A stretch of 29,587 nt of DNA. It comes from Nothopassalora personata. Its lineage: Eukaryota; Ascomycota; Dothideomycetes; Mycosphaerellales; Mycosphaerellaceae. Where the stretch lies: the NCBI GenBank assembly GCA_033816765.1, contig JAVSIV010000025.1, positions 1-29,587 of the forward strand, given 5' to 3'. The position numbers and the translations under genes are program-made. The notes under the pieces were generated by a model that saw only the letters and a program-made list of their open reading frames with translations, was not told the origin of the DNA and did no database searches. Of this stretch, positions 1 through 9,642 are shown in pieces; the stretch's first letter is position 1, and the number at the start of each line of letters is the position of its first letter.

Positions 1-346
1 GCCACGGTTAGTCATTGTTATAGACAACTGCGTAACATACGATCGTGTCGATATCGAAGCTATATGTTAAGAGGCTAGCGTAAGGATACTGTTTCTACCG
101 CCGTACTTACCGGATTATAATCTAATTAAGAAGACGTTTCGCTTACTAAAAAGGTGGATTAGGCAGCATGCTTATATAATGCCGGAGTATAGTGAACATA
201 ACTAGTAGGCTAAGTTCAAGGTGTTTCTTAAGGCGGCCTATAAAGACTAGTCGCACGGCATCGACTATAGCGCGATCTTTCGCAGTTGTTACGTTCTTAA
301 GGAGGGCTATACGGTCGATCCGGCGCTTTTAACGATAGATTTGTAA
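1..346 (+). pseudogene. Tc1/mariner-type transposase, C-terminal part, RIP-inactivated (left copy)
   Basis: This is the C-terminal third of the DDE transposase that is complete at 14125-15150. The second catalytic Asp lies in an IDNC motif at bases 23-25. It is followed 35 codons later by the LPDYN motif and a Lys (AAG, 128-130) where the family has the third acidic residue (Glu), a change expected from RIP. Several TAG/TAA codons interrupt the frame, which ends at TAA 344-346. The upstream two thirds would lie left of the window. Confidence 0.8.
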
Positions 347-1173
347 TGAATAAGGTAGAAGTTAATACGGTAAATCTAGCGTAAGTTGTATTAAGTTAGT
401 TAGAGTTGTAGTAGCCGCGATATTAACCTTACTATCGCTAGTACTTTATCTAAAGCTACAGTTACGGCTTGCCCCGGCTAGCGCGCTTTACGGCGATCCG
501 CTAGGCTTCGCGCAACACACGAAGGTGTTGTAACGACATATGTATTCATTTTAAACGCGCAATCATCTTAAATATGTCGTCGGTAAATTATAAAAAAACC
601 GCTTGTTTATATCTACTATAGTTATGTTAATCTCGAATCGTCTTATAAAAAGTTATGCCCTAAAGCCGTACCTTAGTCGTAGTTCGAGCTAGAGTTGAAG
701 TTACAAGCTTACTAGCTAGGGTCTAAAACAATAGATTTTAAGAACTCGACAACTATAGTAGCTACGAACGTAATTATTTTTTTATTTTATACGCACTACA
801 CTTAATCGATGCGTGAAACGTATTTCATAATAAAGAGTTGTGTTGTGCGGTGCTAGTGTAGCTACGAAGATGCAAAAAGCCGGCTTCGCGCTAGTGTCGG
901 GCTTACCCGTTAGGGTCTAGATAGGTCTTAGCTCCCTAGTTAATGCCTCGAGGCTACGCTTATAACACTATAGCTAGCCTACCCTATGAGAATAACATAA
1001 CTATAACCACTGGAGAAATATACATTGTATGCTCACTATATATTTCGATACCGCTAAAGAAGCTCGTATTGTCCGTTTGTTTATATGATTTTTTTCTATG
1101 TCGTAGTAATGCGAGAAACATCTTAAATCTAGCAAGCCGTAACGCTACCTCATGACCCTACAATAGCGTACCC
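347..1173. other. RIPed non-coding stretch between transposase and minus-strand ORF
   Basis: TA-rich, CpA-poor DNA that still keeps CpG. A 70-codon ORF at 943-1155 has no recognisable domain and looks accidental. This stretch probably holds the 3' end of the Tc1/mariner element and the 3' flank of the converging minus-strand ORF. I could not identify terminal inverted repeats. Confidence 0.6.
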
Positions 1174-3351
1174 TTAACTTACAAATAGGCCGTCGTTACT
1201 GCTTATTAACTAAGCGATATCCCTAGCACCTTTAGTAGCGATATATCGCGGCAACTGCTTATAGATTACGTCTCTTATACCCTTCTGTTTAATAAGCTTT
1301 ACTAACTTACTATCCGTCTCTTTCTTTAGTATTAAGAGGGTGTAGAACTCCTTAAATAGCTTCTCCTTTATAGTAAGGATTGCCGGAGCTATATTACTGT
1401 TACGTTTAGCTATCTAGTTATAGAAAGAGCGCACTTCTTAGCGTGTTTCTATGTTGATGCCCTAAGGCGGCGGAGACGATTTATCGTATCGTTATTAAGT
1501 TAGATAAGGAGTCAGATAGTTAGTTAGATAAGCTAGTAACGTTACTAAGGGTAATTAAGGTAGCTAGCTACTATAATATTACGGTATCATAGGCGGATAC
1601 TAATAGCTATAATATAGTAGTACCGGAGGTACTGCGGACGGCGTAGATGCTACAATAGGTTCACTACCTACTATCGACGGTGTTAGCGTGTCGTTAGGTG
1701 AGTTATTCTTACTTCTCCTTAGTATAGAAGTCTTATACATGCCTCTAACTTTAACTGCAATATTAGAAGGCATTATAGATAGTAGAACCTTAGCTACGCC
1801 GTCCTTACTAGATTCACGTGCTACCTTAATGCGTCTATACTATTCTTGCATGTGACCGCCTTTAATAGCATAGTGCTTACCTTCCTTAATAAGATAGCCT
1901 ATTAGACCAGTGCCCTTAGACTTCTTATTATTGTACTACTTGTCTTCGTAGCGATGCATAACTAGGAGCTTCTAATAGTCCTTACGTGTTATTAGTGTCT
2001 TGTCGAACGCGTTAATAATAGCTATGTTAGCCTTCGTAGTTTGCTTCTTATTTAGCTGCTTCGTAGTAGGCTCCGGTTATAAGGACTCTTCGAATGTCTC
2101 TTACGGTAACAGCGGTAGCGACGAGCCTAGTACAGTAGGTACGTTAGTCTATTTCTTAGTAATATAGAGTGTTATAGAACGCTTTATGTTCTACTATAAC
2201 TTAAGGAAGGGTTCTACATTAATCGTGAAGTTAATAGACTTAGTAAGTTTAAACTAGTTAGTATCTACTACGTAGCCGTGCTTCTTAGCCTTAAGTAACG
2301 CTAGCCTTAATAACATGAAGTATTACATGCCCTTAGAGTCTACGTATACCTTCGCTTAATGCTCTAACTTCCTTATAAGCCTAGTAATAGCACTAATATC
2401 GCTATAGTAGATGCTACTAATAGGGGGAAGTTCCTTCTTATTAAACACAACTGTTAACTTAACACGGACTAGATCTAATTACGGCGTTAATGGAGCTAGC
2501 GTTGCTAAGGGTCGTAGCGTTACTAAAGGCCGAGTAGCGATTAAGGGTGCGGGTGTTACCGTAATAGACTTAGCTCTAGTTAATGAAATAATAGGTTCTT
2601 TCGGCGGCGATGGTAGACGCATTTCTTAACCGTTTAACTTGCTTCTTAATAGGGCGACATACTGCGATTGTGTAGATGATACCTATGTTTTTCTAGACTT
2701 CTTAGGCTTCTTAGTTAATAGTTCCTTACTAGGTAGAGCTAGCCTCTTTTCCGCTGTTAGAGGGGTCGGTTATTAAGGCTTAATCGACGTAGTAACAACT
2801 AGCTGCTTACTAAGCTTCAACTTCACCGGCTTCGCGCTACTAGCCACGGGTGTCGCGTATGCCTCAGAGCCTGATTTAGCCGTGTTTTTCGCTAGTTCTA
2901 ATACACCCTGCCTAAGCTAAGTCTCTGCTAGGGCAGCCATTCTTCGAGTATGCATTCTACGCTAATAATCCTTATCTAAATCGTCGCTCGTGTCGTCCTT
3001 AAGCCAGCGCAACTGGTTACGTTGTAATGCGTCTTCTACAGGATCGTAGGACTGCCTAGGAGTAGGTAGTTCTTAATTAGACTCTAATAGCTCTTCCTCG
3101 TACTTAAACTATGTCTCCGGAGGCAGCGGTGGCAGCGAGAAGTCGCACAACTGTGTGTTCGTGAAGCCCTGAGTCTCGGCGATAGTGCGTGTTGCGTAGC
3201 CAGGAGGCAATGGAGGTAGTGAGGAACGGGTAAGATCGTGTATCTTCGAGGTATGCGCCGGGGGTGTTAGTGGGCTGAAATCTGGACCTTTTGGACTACT
3301 TTTTCTTTCTGTGGCCTTAGACAACGTAGTACAATCGGAATATGTAGTCAT
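1174..3351 (-). pseudogene. Unidentified transposon-type ORF of 725 codons, RIP-inactivated (left copy)
   Basis: On the minus strand, a single reading frame can be followed from ATG (3349-3351) to TAA (1174-1176), exactly 726 triplets, with no indel needed. It is broken by many TAG/TAA codons of the kind RIP makes from Gln or Trp codons. The N-terminal 80 codons are open and rich in Pro/Ser/Thr, with two PPLPP segments. The middle is Lys/Thr-rich. The last 100 codons are a compact, mixed-charge region. I recognise no reverse transcriptase, integrase or DDE motif. It could be a gag-like or accessory protein of a mobile element; the family is unknown to me. The region just upstream (3352-3430) is less mutated. 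Confidence 0.6.
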
Positions 3352-4139
3352 TTGTGTGTGTAGAGGTCGTTATTGTGGTGCGCTATGTGTAGGAAGTTTC
3401 TATGTAATTACGCTGAGACATGGGTTACCCTACATGGAGGAGTCCCGACCCTTTTGCTCGCTTGAATAGGGACCGAGCAGCATGAAGCGCCGAGAGTGAC
3501 AGCACGCCGAAGAAGCTCAACGACAAGCTCAATGCCAAGAGTTGGACTAATTGGCTTCACAGCGCCAGGCTGTAAGAGACGCTGGCGGCTTCATTGATGA
3601 TAACGAGTTTTAGCGGATCGCGCAACCCTCTGCTGCACTGTCCCATCACCAAATCCATCGACAATGATCATGAAATCCTAACCTTTCATCTGTGGATCAC
3701 AAATTTGGTATTTTAGAATAGTTTCAACGGCGGCCGTTGGCACTAAAGTCCGGTGTTCGACAGCAAGTTTGCCACGGAGTCCAGAGTGCTGATTACGGTC
3801 TGCCATTTGTTGTGAATCAGGTGACCAAGGTCTATGTTAGTCAGGACTTGGCACACACACACTATATCACACTGTTTTCTGTAGCTAGATAGTCTCACAC
3901 CTTGTGGCAATTCATAAGGGTTACTAATCTACCCTATCGTTTCAATCTAGAAGCTTATACTCGTTAAATACCTATCTACAATAGGTTATAAGCCCGGGTG
4001 CTCCTCTGCCTATCCAATTTGAAACCTGAATCGTTATCGAAGCTCCATTAAGGATTAGCTTGCCTTGCTAGCGGACTCGTATTTGTTTCACGGACAACGG
4101 ACAACTACCTAATCGATTTAAGAACTACTATAGGAGATC
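3352..4139. other. Spacer with an un-RIPed island (about 3430-3900)
   Basis: From about 3430 to 3900 the sequence is rich in CA and TG and lacks the TpA excess of its surroundings, so it looks like normal host DNA or an unmutated insertion. No ORF of useful length or tRNA/rRNA shape was seen. It includes a (CA)n run near 3849-3860. From about 3900 the RIP signature returns. Around 3980 a GGTTATAAGCCCGGG string could be a decayed primer-binding site for the copia element that follows, but no matching LTR was found. Confidence 0.5.
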
Positions 4140-4154
4140 GGCACTAAGCACTAG

Positions 4155-5288
4155 TACTGTGGTACAGCATCTAAAAGAGCTAGACTAGGTATAGAGTTTA
4201 GAAACAACACCTCTAGCAACCTAGTAAGATCCGCTAAGGACAACTAGGTACTTAGGAAAGGCGTGTAGTTCTAGGCATAGAAATCTATACTAATTAGCGT
4301 ACTGCTAGAGAAGGATCTAGTTAGATACGTGATCCATAATCTAGACTAGGTTGACCTAAAGTACGCTCTAAATAGGGTAGCTTATAATCAACCCTAAGAT
4401 GTAACTAAGAATGTCTAAGATAAGACTGCCTAGAATAAAGCCCCTTAGGACATCACTAGTAGTGTAGGATACAAAGCTACCTATAAGCGATAGAAGAAAG
4501 AGGACATATAAGTATATAGCATTATCATAGCTAGATTGGATTCTACCCTAAGGCTAAACTTTAGAGATGTAGACAAGTTAGCTAAGGAATTGTATGATTT
4601 GATTAAGGCAATATATAAGCTAGTTATTACAATTGATCTATATAATACTCTAAAGGCAGTTAGGCACATTAAACTAGATGCTGCAAGACCTAATACATTA
4701 AAGTACTATAAAGACTTTTAAGCATAGGTAAATAATAACAAGACTACTATAGAGCAATTCATTAGATCTTCCCTAGTTAATAACAAGTTAAGGCTCAAAT
4801 CCTCTTTTGTCCTCCTAGATAGCATCTACAGATTGTACTTTATTAAAGGTCTAACCTATGTCGAATAGCTTAGGACATAGAGACACAATAATCCCCTAGA
4901 ATTAACTACCCTAGAGAGAATGTTCACAACTCTTAGGAAGGAGTAAGTACCTACCACCTATAAGCCTAGTAATAGCTTTGTTAGAGCATTCTTAAGCAAG
5001 AATAATAATAAGCAGTACATACAGTACTTACATAAGCACACTAACGCGAACTGCTATAAGTAGTATCTAGAGAAGAATCCTAGGAACAGGTCTAAGAAGG
5101 GTAAAGACACCCTAAAGGATAGGGTAAAGAAGGTAAAGGGTAGCAAATCCCCTAGGAAGAGGATTGCTGCAGCAATTAATAACTAGTTAGACTTATTATC
5201 TAATTAGGAGCATAGCTCTAATAGTAATAGGGACTAGAGATAACTACATAGGAGGTCTAGAGTAGCTATTGTAGTTACATAACTAGTG
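4155..5288 (+). pseudogene. Copia gag region, RIP-inactivated (left copy)
   Basis: The frame is continuous with the downstream protease. The N-terminal part aligns in style with copia Gag (a Lys-Asp-Asn-Trp-like start, then predicted helices). An open run of 61 codons spans 4536-4721. Near 5040-5090 a His/Cys-containing segment (HTNANC...) is followed by Lys/Arg-rich residues, which may be a decayed zinc knuckle and basic tail. Stops within are RIP type. The start codon is not identifiable; 4155 is only where the frame becomes convincing. Confidence 0.65.
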
Positions 5289-5850
5289 TGCATAGGAAGG
5301 ACAGTAGCTGCCGCATTAAACCTAATATTAATAGACAAAGTCTATAATATAGGCACATCCTTCTATATTGTTACGGTTCGGTTCAGGAAGAACCCACAGC
5401 CACTCATTCTTCGGGAAGGACCGAAACTGAGCAGGTCGACTTCGCTCAGACTGATCAGCTCAGTGATCAGTTCGCTCAGTCTGCTCAGTGATCAGTCTGC
5501 TCAGTCTGATCAGTTACGCCAAGACATGGCACTATATAGACGACGCTTCTTTACGAGTAGATAGGAGCCTCGTGCTCAACTCAAATCAACACTCTTGTGT
5601 TAAGTTGCAACCTTGTAGTGAACTCTCGTTCACACTACTTTAGAGACATATCGAGGATCGACACTTCCTAGGCCACCCACGTGACGAGGGACAAGGCCCA
5701 ACCGCAACATATATCTACAATAATCTTACAGACCTTTAGAATGTTAGGCTAAGACTAAGGCCTATATGCTTCTTACAGGCCGTTAGGTAAGGATCTCTTA
5801 CGACTAAAGGAGAATTGGAGTAGGTTATAAAGAACTATCTTAGTTAAGAG
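5289..5850 (+). pseudogene. Copia protease region, split by a solo LTR (left copy)
   Basis: At 5346-5360 the frame reads NIGTS, corresponding to the DTG(A/T)S-type active site of copia aspartic proteases, with Asp changed to Asn (GAC/GAT to AAT, a RIP-type transition). Four codons later the frame is interrupted by the 341-bp LTR-like insertion at 5369-5709. Joining the flanks over one TATAT copy restores the frame, which continues with the FxIYNNL-like segment typical of these proteases. The catalytic change and the insertion are each inactivating. Confidence 0.7.
5369..5709 (+). mobile_element. Solo LTR-like insertion, 341 bp, TATAT target duplication (left copy)
   Basis: The element begins TGTTACGG and ends CCGCAACA, an imperfect inverted terminus with the TG...CA ends of LTRs. 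It is flanked by TATAT on both sides (5364-5368 and 5710-5714), a 5-bp target duplication. It carries a cluster of CTCAG/TGATCAG repeats (about 5450-5515) and a TATA-like CTATATAGACG near 5531-5541, which suggests plus orientation. Unlike its surroundings it is rich in CA and CAG, so it escaped RIP or arrived later. It interrupts the copia protease. Confidence 0.8.
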
Positions 5851-6099
5851 ACTACCCTCCTCCTTCGTAATGTACTTTACTTACTAGAGTTAGATGCAAC
5901 ACTAATCTCTATAGAACTCCTATATAAGAAACATAGAGTTTACCTAGACAGACCATCTAAAATGCTGCTCTAGAAGGACAAGCCGGTAGGCTTAGTTAAG
6001 ATAATGAAAAATGTTATTGTCTTTAGGAACCTTAGGGTTAAGAGGGGTTCTAGGAAGAATGAAGATAGATTAGTACTAAAAGGACTTACTACTCTTACA

Positions 6100-7300
6100 T
6101 TTACTAAGCTAAGAACTAACACAGTTAGATGGCATTAAAGGCTTAGGTATATTAGGAGCACATTACTCAATACTACAAAAGAAGCAGTTAAGGGCCTAGA
6201 AGATGTTAATACTATAGAGTTAGGGCATTGTAAGACTTGTAAGCTTATAAGGTTATAAAGAGTTATTTTAAGAATCCCTAGGAGACCTGCACTAGAGGCA
6301 TTAGATAAAATCCATACTAACCTAGTTAGTCTAATCACTCTACTCTCTTATAATAGTTACGCATATTGCCTTATACTTACGTGTACTAAAACTAGGATGA
6401 GATAGTGCTTACTACTTCTAAAGAAAAGTGATGCTTTAATAGCAATTAAGACTTGGCTTACTATAATATGGAACCACTATAAGAAGAAACCTAAGATCTG
6501 GTTCTTAGATAGTAGTAGGGAATTCAACAACATTAAACTTAGAACACATGCCTAACATAAAGGGATTAGATGGGATTTTGCATCACTATATACACCTAAG
6601 TAGAATAGAATTGCTAAACCTTCGAATAAAGTTATTATTAACAAGGCTAGAGCTATACTTATAGACTCTAGCTTACTATAGAACCTCTAGCCCCAGGCTA
6701 TGGATTTCGCATACTATATTACGAACCGCCTCTTTAACTTAATAACAAAAAATGTACTATAGATTAACTTTAAGAACGACCTAGGCATTAATGTTAAAGA
6801 GATAGACTTAAGGAATGTAAGGAGGTTTGGATGTAAAGTATATAAACATAACGACAATTACACTAAGTCTAAAAAGTTCTCTATAAGGGCGGACATATAG
6901 TAGTATATAGGATTCTAGGGTAGTTTATTAACTAACTACCTACTGTGGAAGCTATAGTAGGAGAAGGGAAAATAGGTCTATAAGATAACCTATTCCCCCT
7001 ATATAACTTTTAATAAAGATTTCTTATAGAACTCGCAATACTAAATCCCTGTAGGTAAGTAGGTTGCTTAGGGGGAGTAGATAGGGTAGACTGTTAAGAG
7101 CTCCTAGCTTACTGCTAGTAATAAGCATGCTGTCCTAGATAACGAGATCACCTTCCTTAGACATCCCTATAATAACCCTAAGGACCCTTACTATAAAGGT
7201 ATTTATATGCCTCATAAAGGGCTACACGAGCTAGAAGCGAGTTACTAACCCTATAAACCTTTAAGGGGAGCTGTGCAGCTAGAGGGGGAGCTACAGCAGC
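6100..7300 (+). pseudogene. Copia integrase (GAG-pre-integrase plus rve core), RIP-inactivated (left copy)
   Basis: The frame shows the pre-integrase HHCC finger: WH at 6130-6135 and GHCKTC at 6223-6240. The core follows. The first acidic position reads HTN (family TD/SD) near 6310-6320, the second is LDSS with REF at 6505-6525, and the third reads TPKQNRIAK near 6592-6618, with Lys where the family has Glu. Asp-to-Asn and Glu-to-Lys are both RIP-type changes, so the enzyme is dead. The C-terminal part continues to about 7250 with a GCKVY-like block near 6830. Confidence 0.85.
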
Positions 7301-7413
7301 ATAGTAACTAACCTAAAACATAAAGGGCTTCGTAACAAGACTCCCCTAACTAAGATTAGTCTTAGGGGGAGTATAGGATAGAAGATTTACGTCTACGATT
7401 TAGAGACATATCT

Positions 7414-7512
7414 ACCTAGCTCTAGGAACAGTCTCCTATAGAGCACACCTAGCTCTAGGAACAATCTCCTATAGAGCACACCTAGCTCTAGAAACAATCC
7501 CCTATAGAGCAT
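7414..7512 (+). repeat. Three in-frame 33-bp tandem repeats in copia pol (left copy)
   Basis: Three consecutive 33-bp units start with ACCTAGCTCTAG and end with TATAGAGCAC/T. In the pol frame each unit encodes 11 residues ending EQSPIEH or KQSPIEH, with two TAG codons where Gln is likely ancestral. They lie in the linker between integrase and reverse transcriptase, a variable region in copia elements. Confidence 0.85.
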
Positions 7513-7799
7513 AAGCCTTAGACTTTATAGTCTAAAGAGCCACACTAAGAAGACATAGCCCTAGCTATGTAAGAAGACCCTAATTAGGCTATGACACTAT
7601 TCTACCCTACCCTACACATTAGTAAGAGGAAGAGAGATGGGACTTATAAGCCTATAAAGACTAAACAAGCCAAGGTCTATCCTAAGCTAACTAGGAGAAG
7701 TTTAAGATAGAATAGATCCCATTATGATTATAGTAAACTTAAGAAAGTATTCGCTGTAATAGCTATAGATAATGTAAAGAAGGAGAAGCTTACAGATCC

Positions 7800-8864
7800 T
7801 ACCACCCTAACTGAAGCATTAAACAGACCTAATAGAGCTGAATACATTAGGGCAATTAGAAAGGAATTCAACTCCTTAGAAGACATAGAATATGTTGCAT
7901 AGATCCTATTATAGAAAGTCCCTAAGGGTAGGAAACTGCTTATAGGAAAATGGGTCCTACACTATAAGTATCTTCCTAATAGGTCCATTAAGAAGCGTAG
8001 AGCTAGATGGGTAGTAAAGGGGTTTACTTAAAAGCAAGGGACAGACTATGTTAAAACCTTTGCTCTAACCCTAAGGCTACTAACAAGTAGGATTCTCCTA
8101 GCCCTATATATAGTTCTAGGCTAGAAGAGGAGACAGATTAATGTTAAAATAGCATTTATAAACCCTAACATTAATAGACCTTTATACATTAAACTACTAG
8201 AAGGGGTAGAACTTATTAAGAAAGATCTATTTAATAAAGTCCTAGAAATTAAGAAGGGACTATATGGATTGAAACAAGCTGCAAACCTCTAGTACTATGA
8301 CGCTAAGGAAGCTCTAGAAGAATTAGGCCTAAAGAGACTTAATTCTAATGTATGTCTTTTTTAGGGGGAGAATTTTTTAGTTCTCCTGTATGTAGATAAC
8401 TTTTAGATCTTTAGCGACAGTAATTAGAAGATTAACAAGTTCACTGCTAGACTAAAGAAGAAGTACTCTATTAAAACTGTTAACACTAACCTTTTCCTAG
8501 ACATACAACTAAAGAGTAAAAAGAATGGAGATGTCTATGTCTCCTAAAAGCACTATGCTTTAGAGAAACTTTAGAAACATAGCCTAGACTTAGCTAAAAG
8601 TGTTAAGTATCCCCTTAACCGCCTGTATAAAACTCATAAAGAGCAATGCAACATATAGGATTATAATCTATTTAACACATTAATTAGGGAACTCTAGTAC
8701 CTGGCTAACTAGACTAGGCTAGATATCTCCTATGTAATAAACCACTTAGCCAAATTCTTAGCTAATCCTTTAGTAGAACATATTGCTGCAGTAAAGCATG
8801 TTTAGAGATACATTGCTAGAACAATTAATAAGTGCCTAATCTTTAGAAAATACAATCCCTAAAG
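7800..8864 (+). pseudogene. Copia reverse transcriptase, RIP-inactivated (left copy)
   Basis: Recognisable RVT_2 blocks appear in order. There is a KEFNSLED motif near 7861-7884, GKWV with a following RARWVVKGF near 7945-8030, and GTDYVKTFAL near 8040-8065. GLYGLKQA lies near 8258-8281. The catalytic block LLYVDN is at 8383-8400, with Asn where copia has the second Asp of YVDD. TRLDISY with HxxAxKH follows near 8710-8800. Many TAG/TAA codons interrupt it. A frameshift near 8863 precedes RNase H. Confidence 0.92.
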
Positions 8865-9502
8865 CTAGAGATCTACATAGACTCTAATTTCTCTAGAGAT
8901 CCAATGTCACAAGCAGGTGCAAGCACGTGGTCGGATAAGGTACAAGTCGAATAGACGGTCTATCTAAGAGAGGCGCGGAGGGCGCGAGGTAGATATACAC
9001 GCGCCAAGCCCTCGGGCCGGCTTAGTCAGCGGCGCGCGCGGGATCCACGCACGTGCGCGCGGGTCCAAGCGAATGATGGGCGCCGGTACGGTGACATCCA
9101 ATAGGTAGATCCACCTTAGGACTCCTAGTCAAAATAGCTAGATGTCCTGTTATCTAGAAATCTAACCTATAGAAGGAGATAGTGCTATTAAGTACTAAAG
9201 TAGAGTATATGGCCTTGACTAAATGCTGTAGGGAAGTAATGTAGTTAAGAAATCTACTCTATAAAACCTAGAAAATAACTAACTACAAAGCTTAAGCCTT
9301 TAAGATCTTTATAGACAACTAGTCTACTATTAAGCTAGTTAGAGATTACATTAACTATAGAAGAACTAAGCATGTTAGACTAAGGAACCACTTTTGTAGA
9401 CATGTTTATAAAGAAGGCTTAATTGTAGTTAAGTATATTCCTACTGCACAGTAGCTTATAGATTAGCTTATAAAGCTAAAGTTACTAAACTACATTCTCT
9501 AA
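8865..9502 (+). pseudogene. Copia RNase H, interrupted by a 192-bp insertion (left copy)
   Basis: The frame restarts at 8865 with an IYIDSNFSRDP segment, matching the first catalytic Asp block of copia RNase H. It is cut at 8904 by the insertion at 8905-9096. Removing the insertion and one TCCAA copy restores the frame, which gives STKVEYMALT (the second acidic block) near 9200-9225. An IDN block with RTKH follows, near 9310-9370. It ends at TAA 9500-9502. RIP-type stops are present throughout. Confidence 0.88.
8905..9096. mobile_element. 192-bp GC-rich insertion, TGTCAC...GTGACA ends, TCCAA target duplication (left copy)
   Basis: The insertion has perfect 6-bp inverted ends (TGTCAC and GTGACA) and is flanked by TCCAA at 8900-8904 and 9097-9101. 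TG...CA ends plus a 5-bp duplication fit a short solo LTR; a TRIM or other small non-autonomous element is possible. It is strikingly GC-rich (runs such as GGCGCGCGCGGG) and keeps CA dinucleotides, unlike the RIPed copia around it. No coding capacity. The precise boundaries are supported by restoration of the RNase H frame on its removal. Confidence 0.8.
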
Positions 9503-9642
9503 GGGAGGCTTCTAGAGACTAACTACACTTTCATTTGTACATAGCAAGACCTTCATTTGTTCACAAGTATTTATAAAGCAATATCTCATTTGTTTAGAGA
9601 CAGTAGAGGAAAGTTTTTATTAGCCTTAAGGGCTGGATTTAT
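9503..9642 (+). other. Possible remnant of copia 3' LTR
   Basis: Just after the polypurine run, the segment holds three CATTTGT strings and a TATTTATAAAG TATA-like stretch, as expected of an LTR U3 promoter. No matching 5' copy was found upstream of gag, so this is suggestive only. Confidence 0.3.

Larger units (their letters stand above)
4140..9509 (+). mobile_element. Ty1/copia-type retrotransposon, internal region, RIP-inactivated (left copy)
   Basis: The domain order gag, protease, integrase, reverse transcriptase, RNase H is the Ty1/copia order (Pseudoviridae-like), not Ty3/gypsy. Gag and pol lie in one frame. After removing two precisely bounded insertions (5369-5709 and 8905-9096, each with one copy of its target duplication), the frame stays in register to TAA 9500-9502, with only one frameshift near 8863. 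The many stops are TAG/TAA of RIP type. A purine run (9501-9508) follows the ORF and may be the polypurine tract. No LTR pair could be paired up, so both outer ends are uncertain. Confidence 0.9.

Noticed and set aside
943..1155. 70-codon ORF (also 15747-15959)
   Set aside because: Lies in RIPed DNA and shows no domain; its length is expected by chance.
2411..2629. 72-codon plus-strand ORF (also 17215-17433)
   Set aside because: Antisense shadow of the long minus-strand dead ORF 1174-3351, whose frame is continuous through it.
5286..5564. 92-codon ORF (also 20090-20368)
   Set aside because: Artificial fusion of the copia protease frame with the inserted LTR sequence.
7414..7512. CRISPR-like array from three 33-bp repeats
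   Set aside because: No spacers; units are contiguous and in frame inside a retrotransposon in a eukaryotic genome.
7360..8120. CCCTAA-like strings suggesting telomeric repeats
   Set aside because: Scattered single hexamers in AT-rich RIPed coding DNA, never in tandem.
4140..9509. Functional retrotransposon or endogenous virus
   Set aside because: Protease, integrase and RT catalytic residues are changed and dozens of stops are present; the domain order is plain Ty1/copia with no envelope-like gene.
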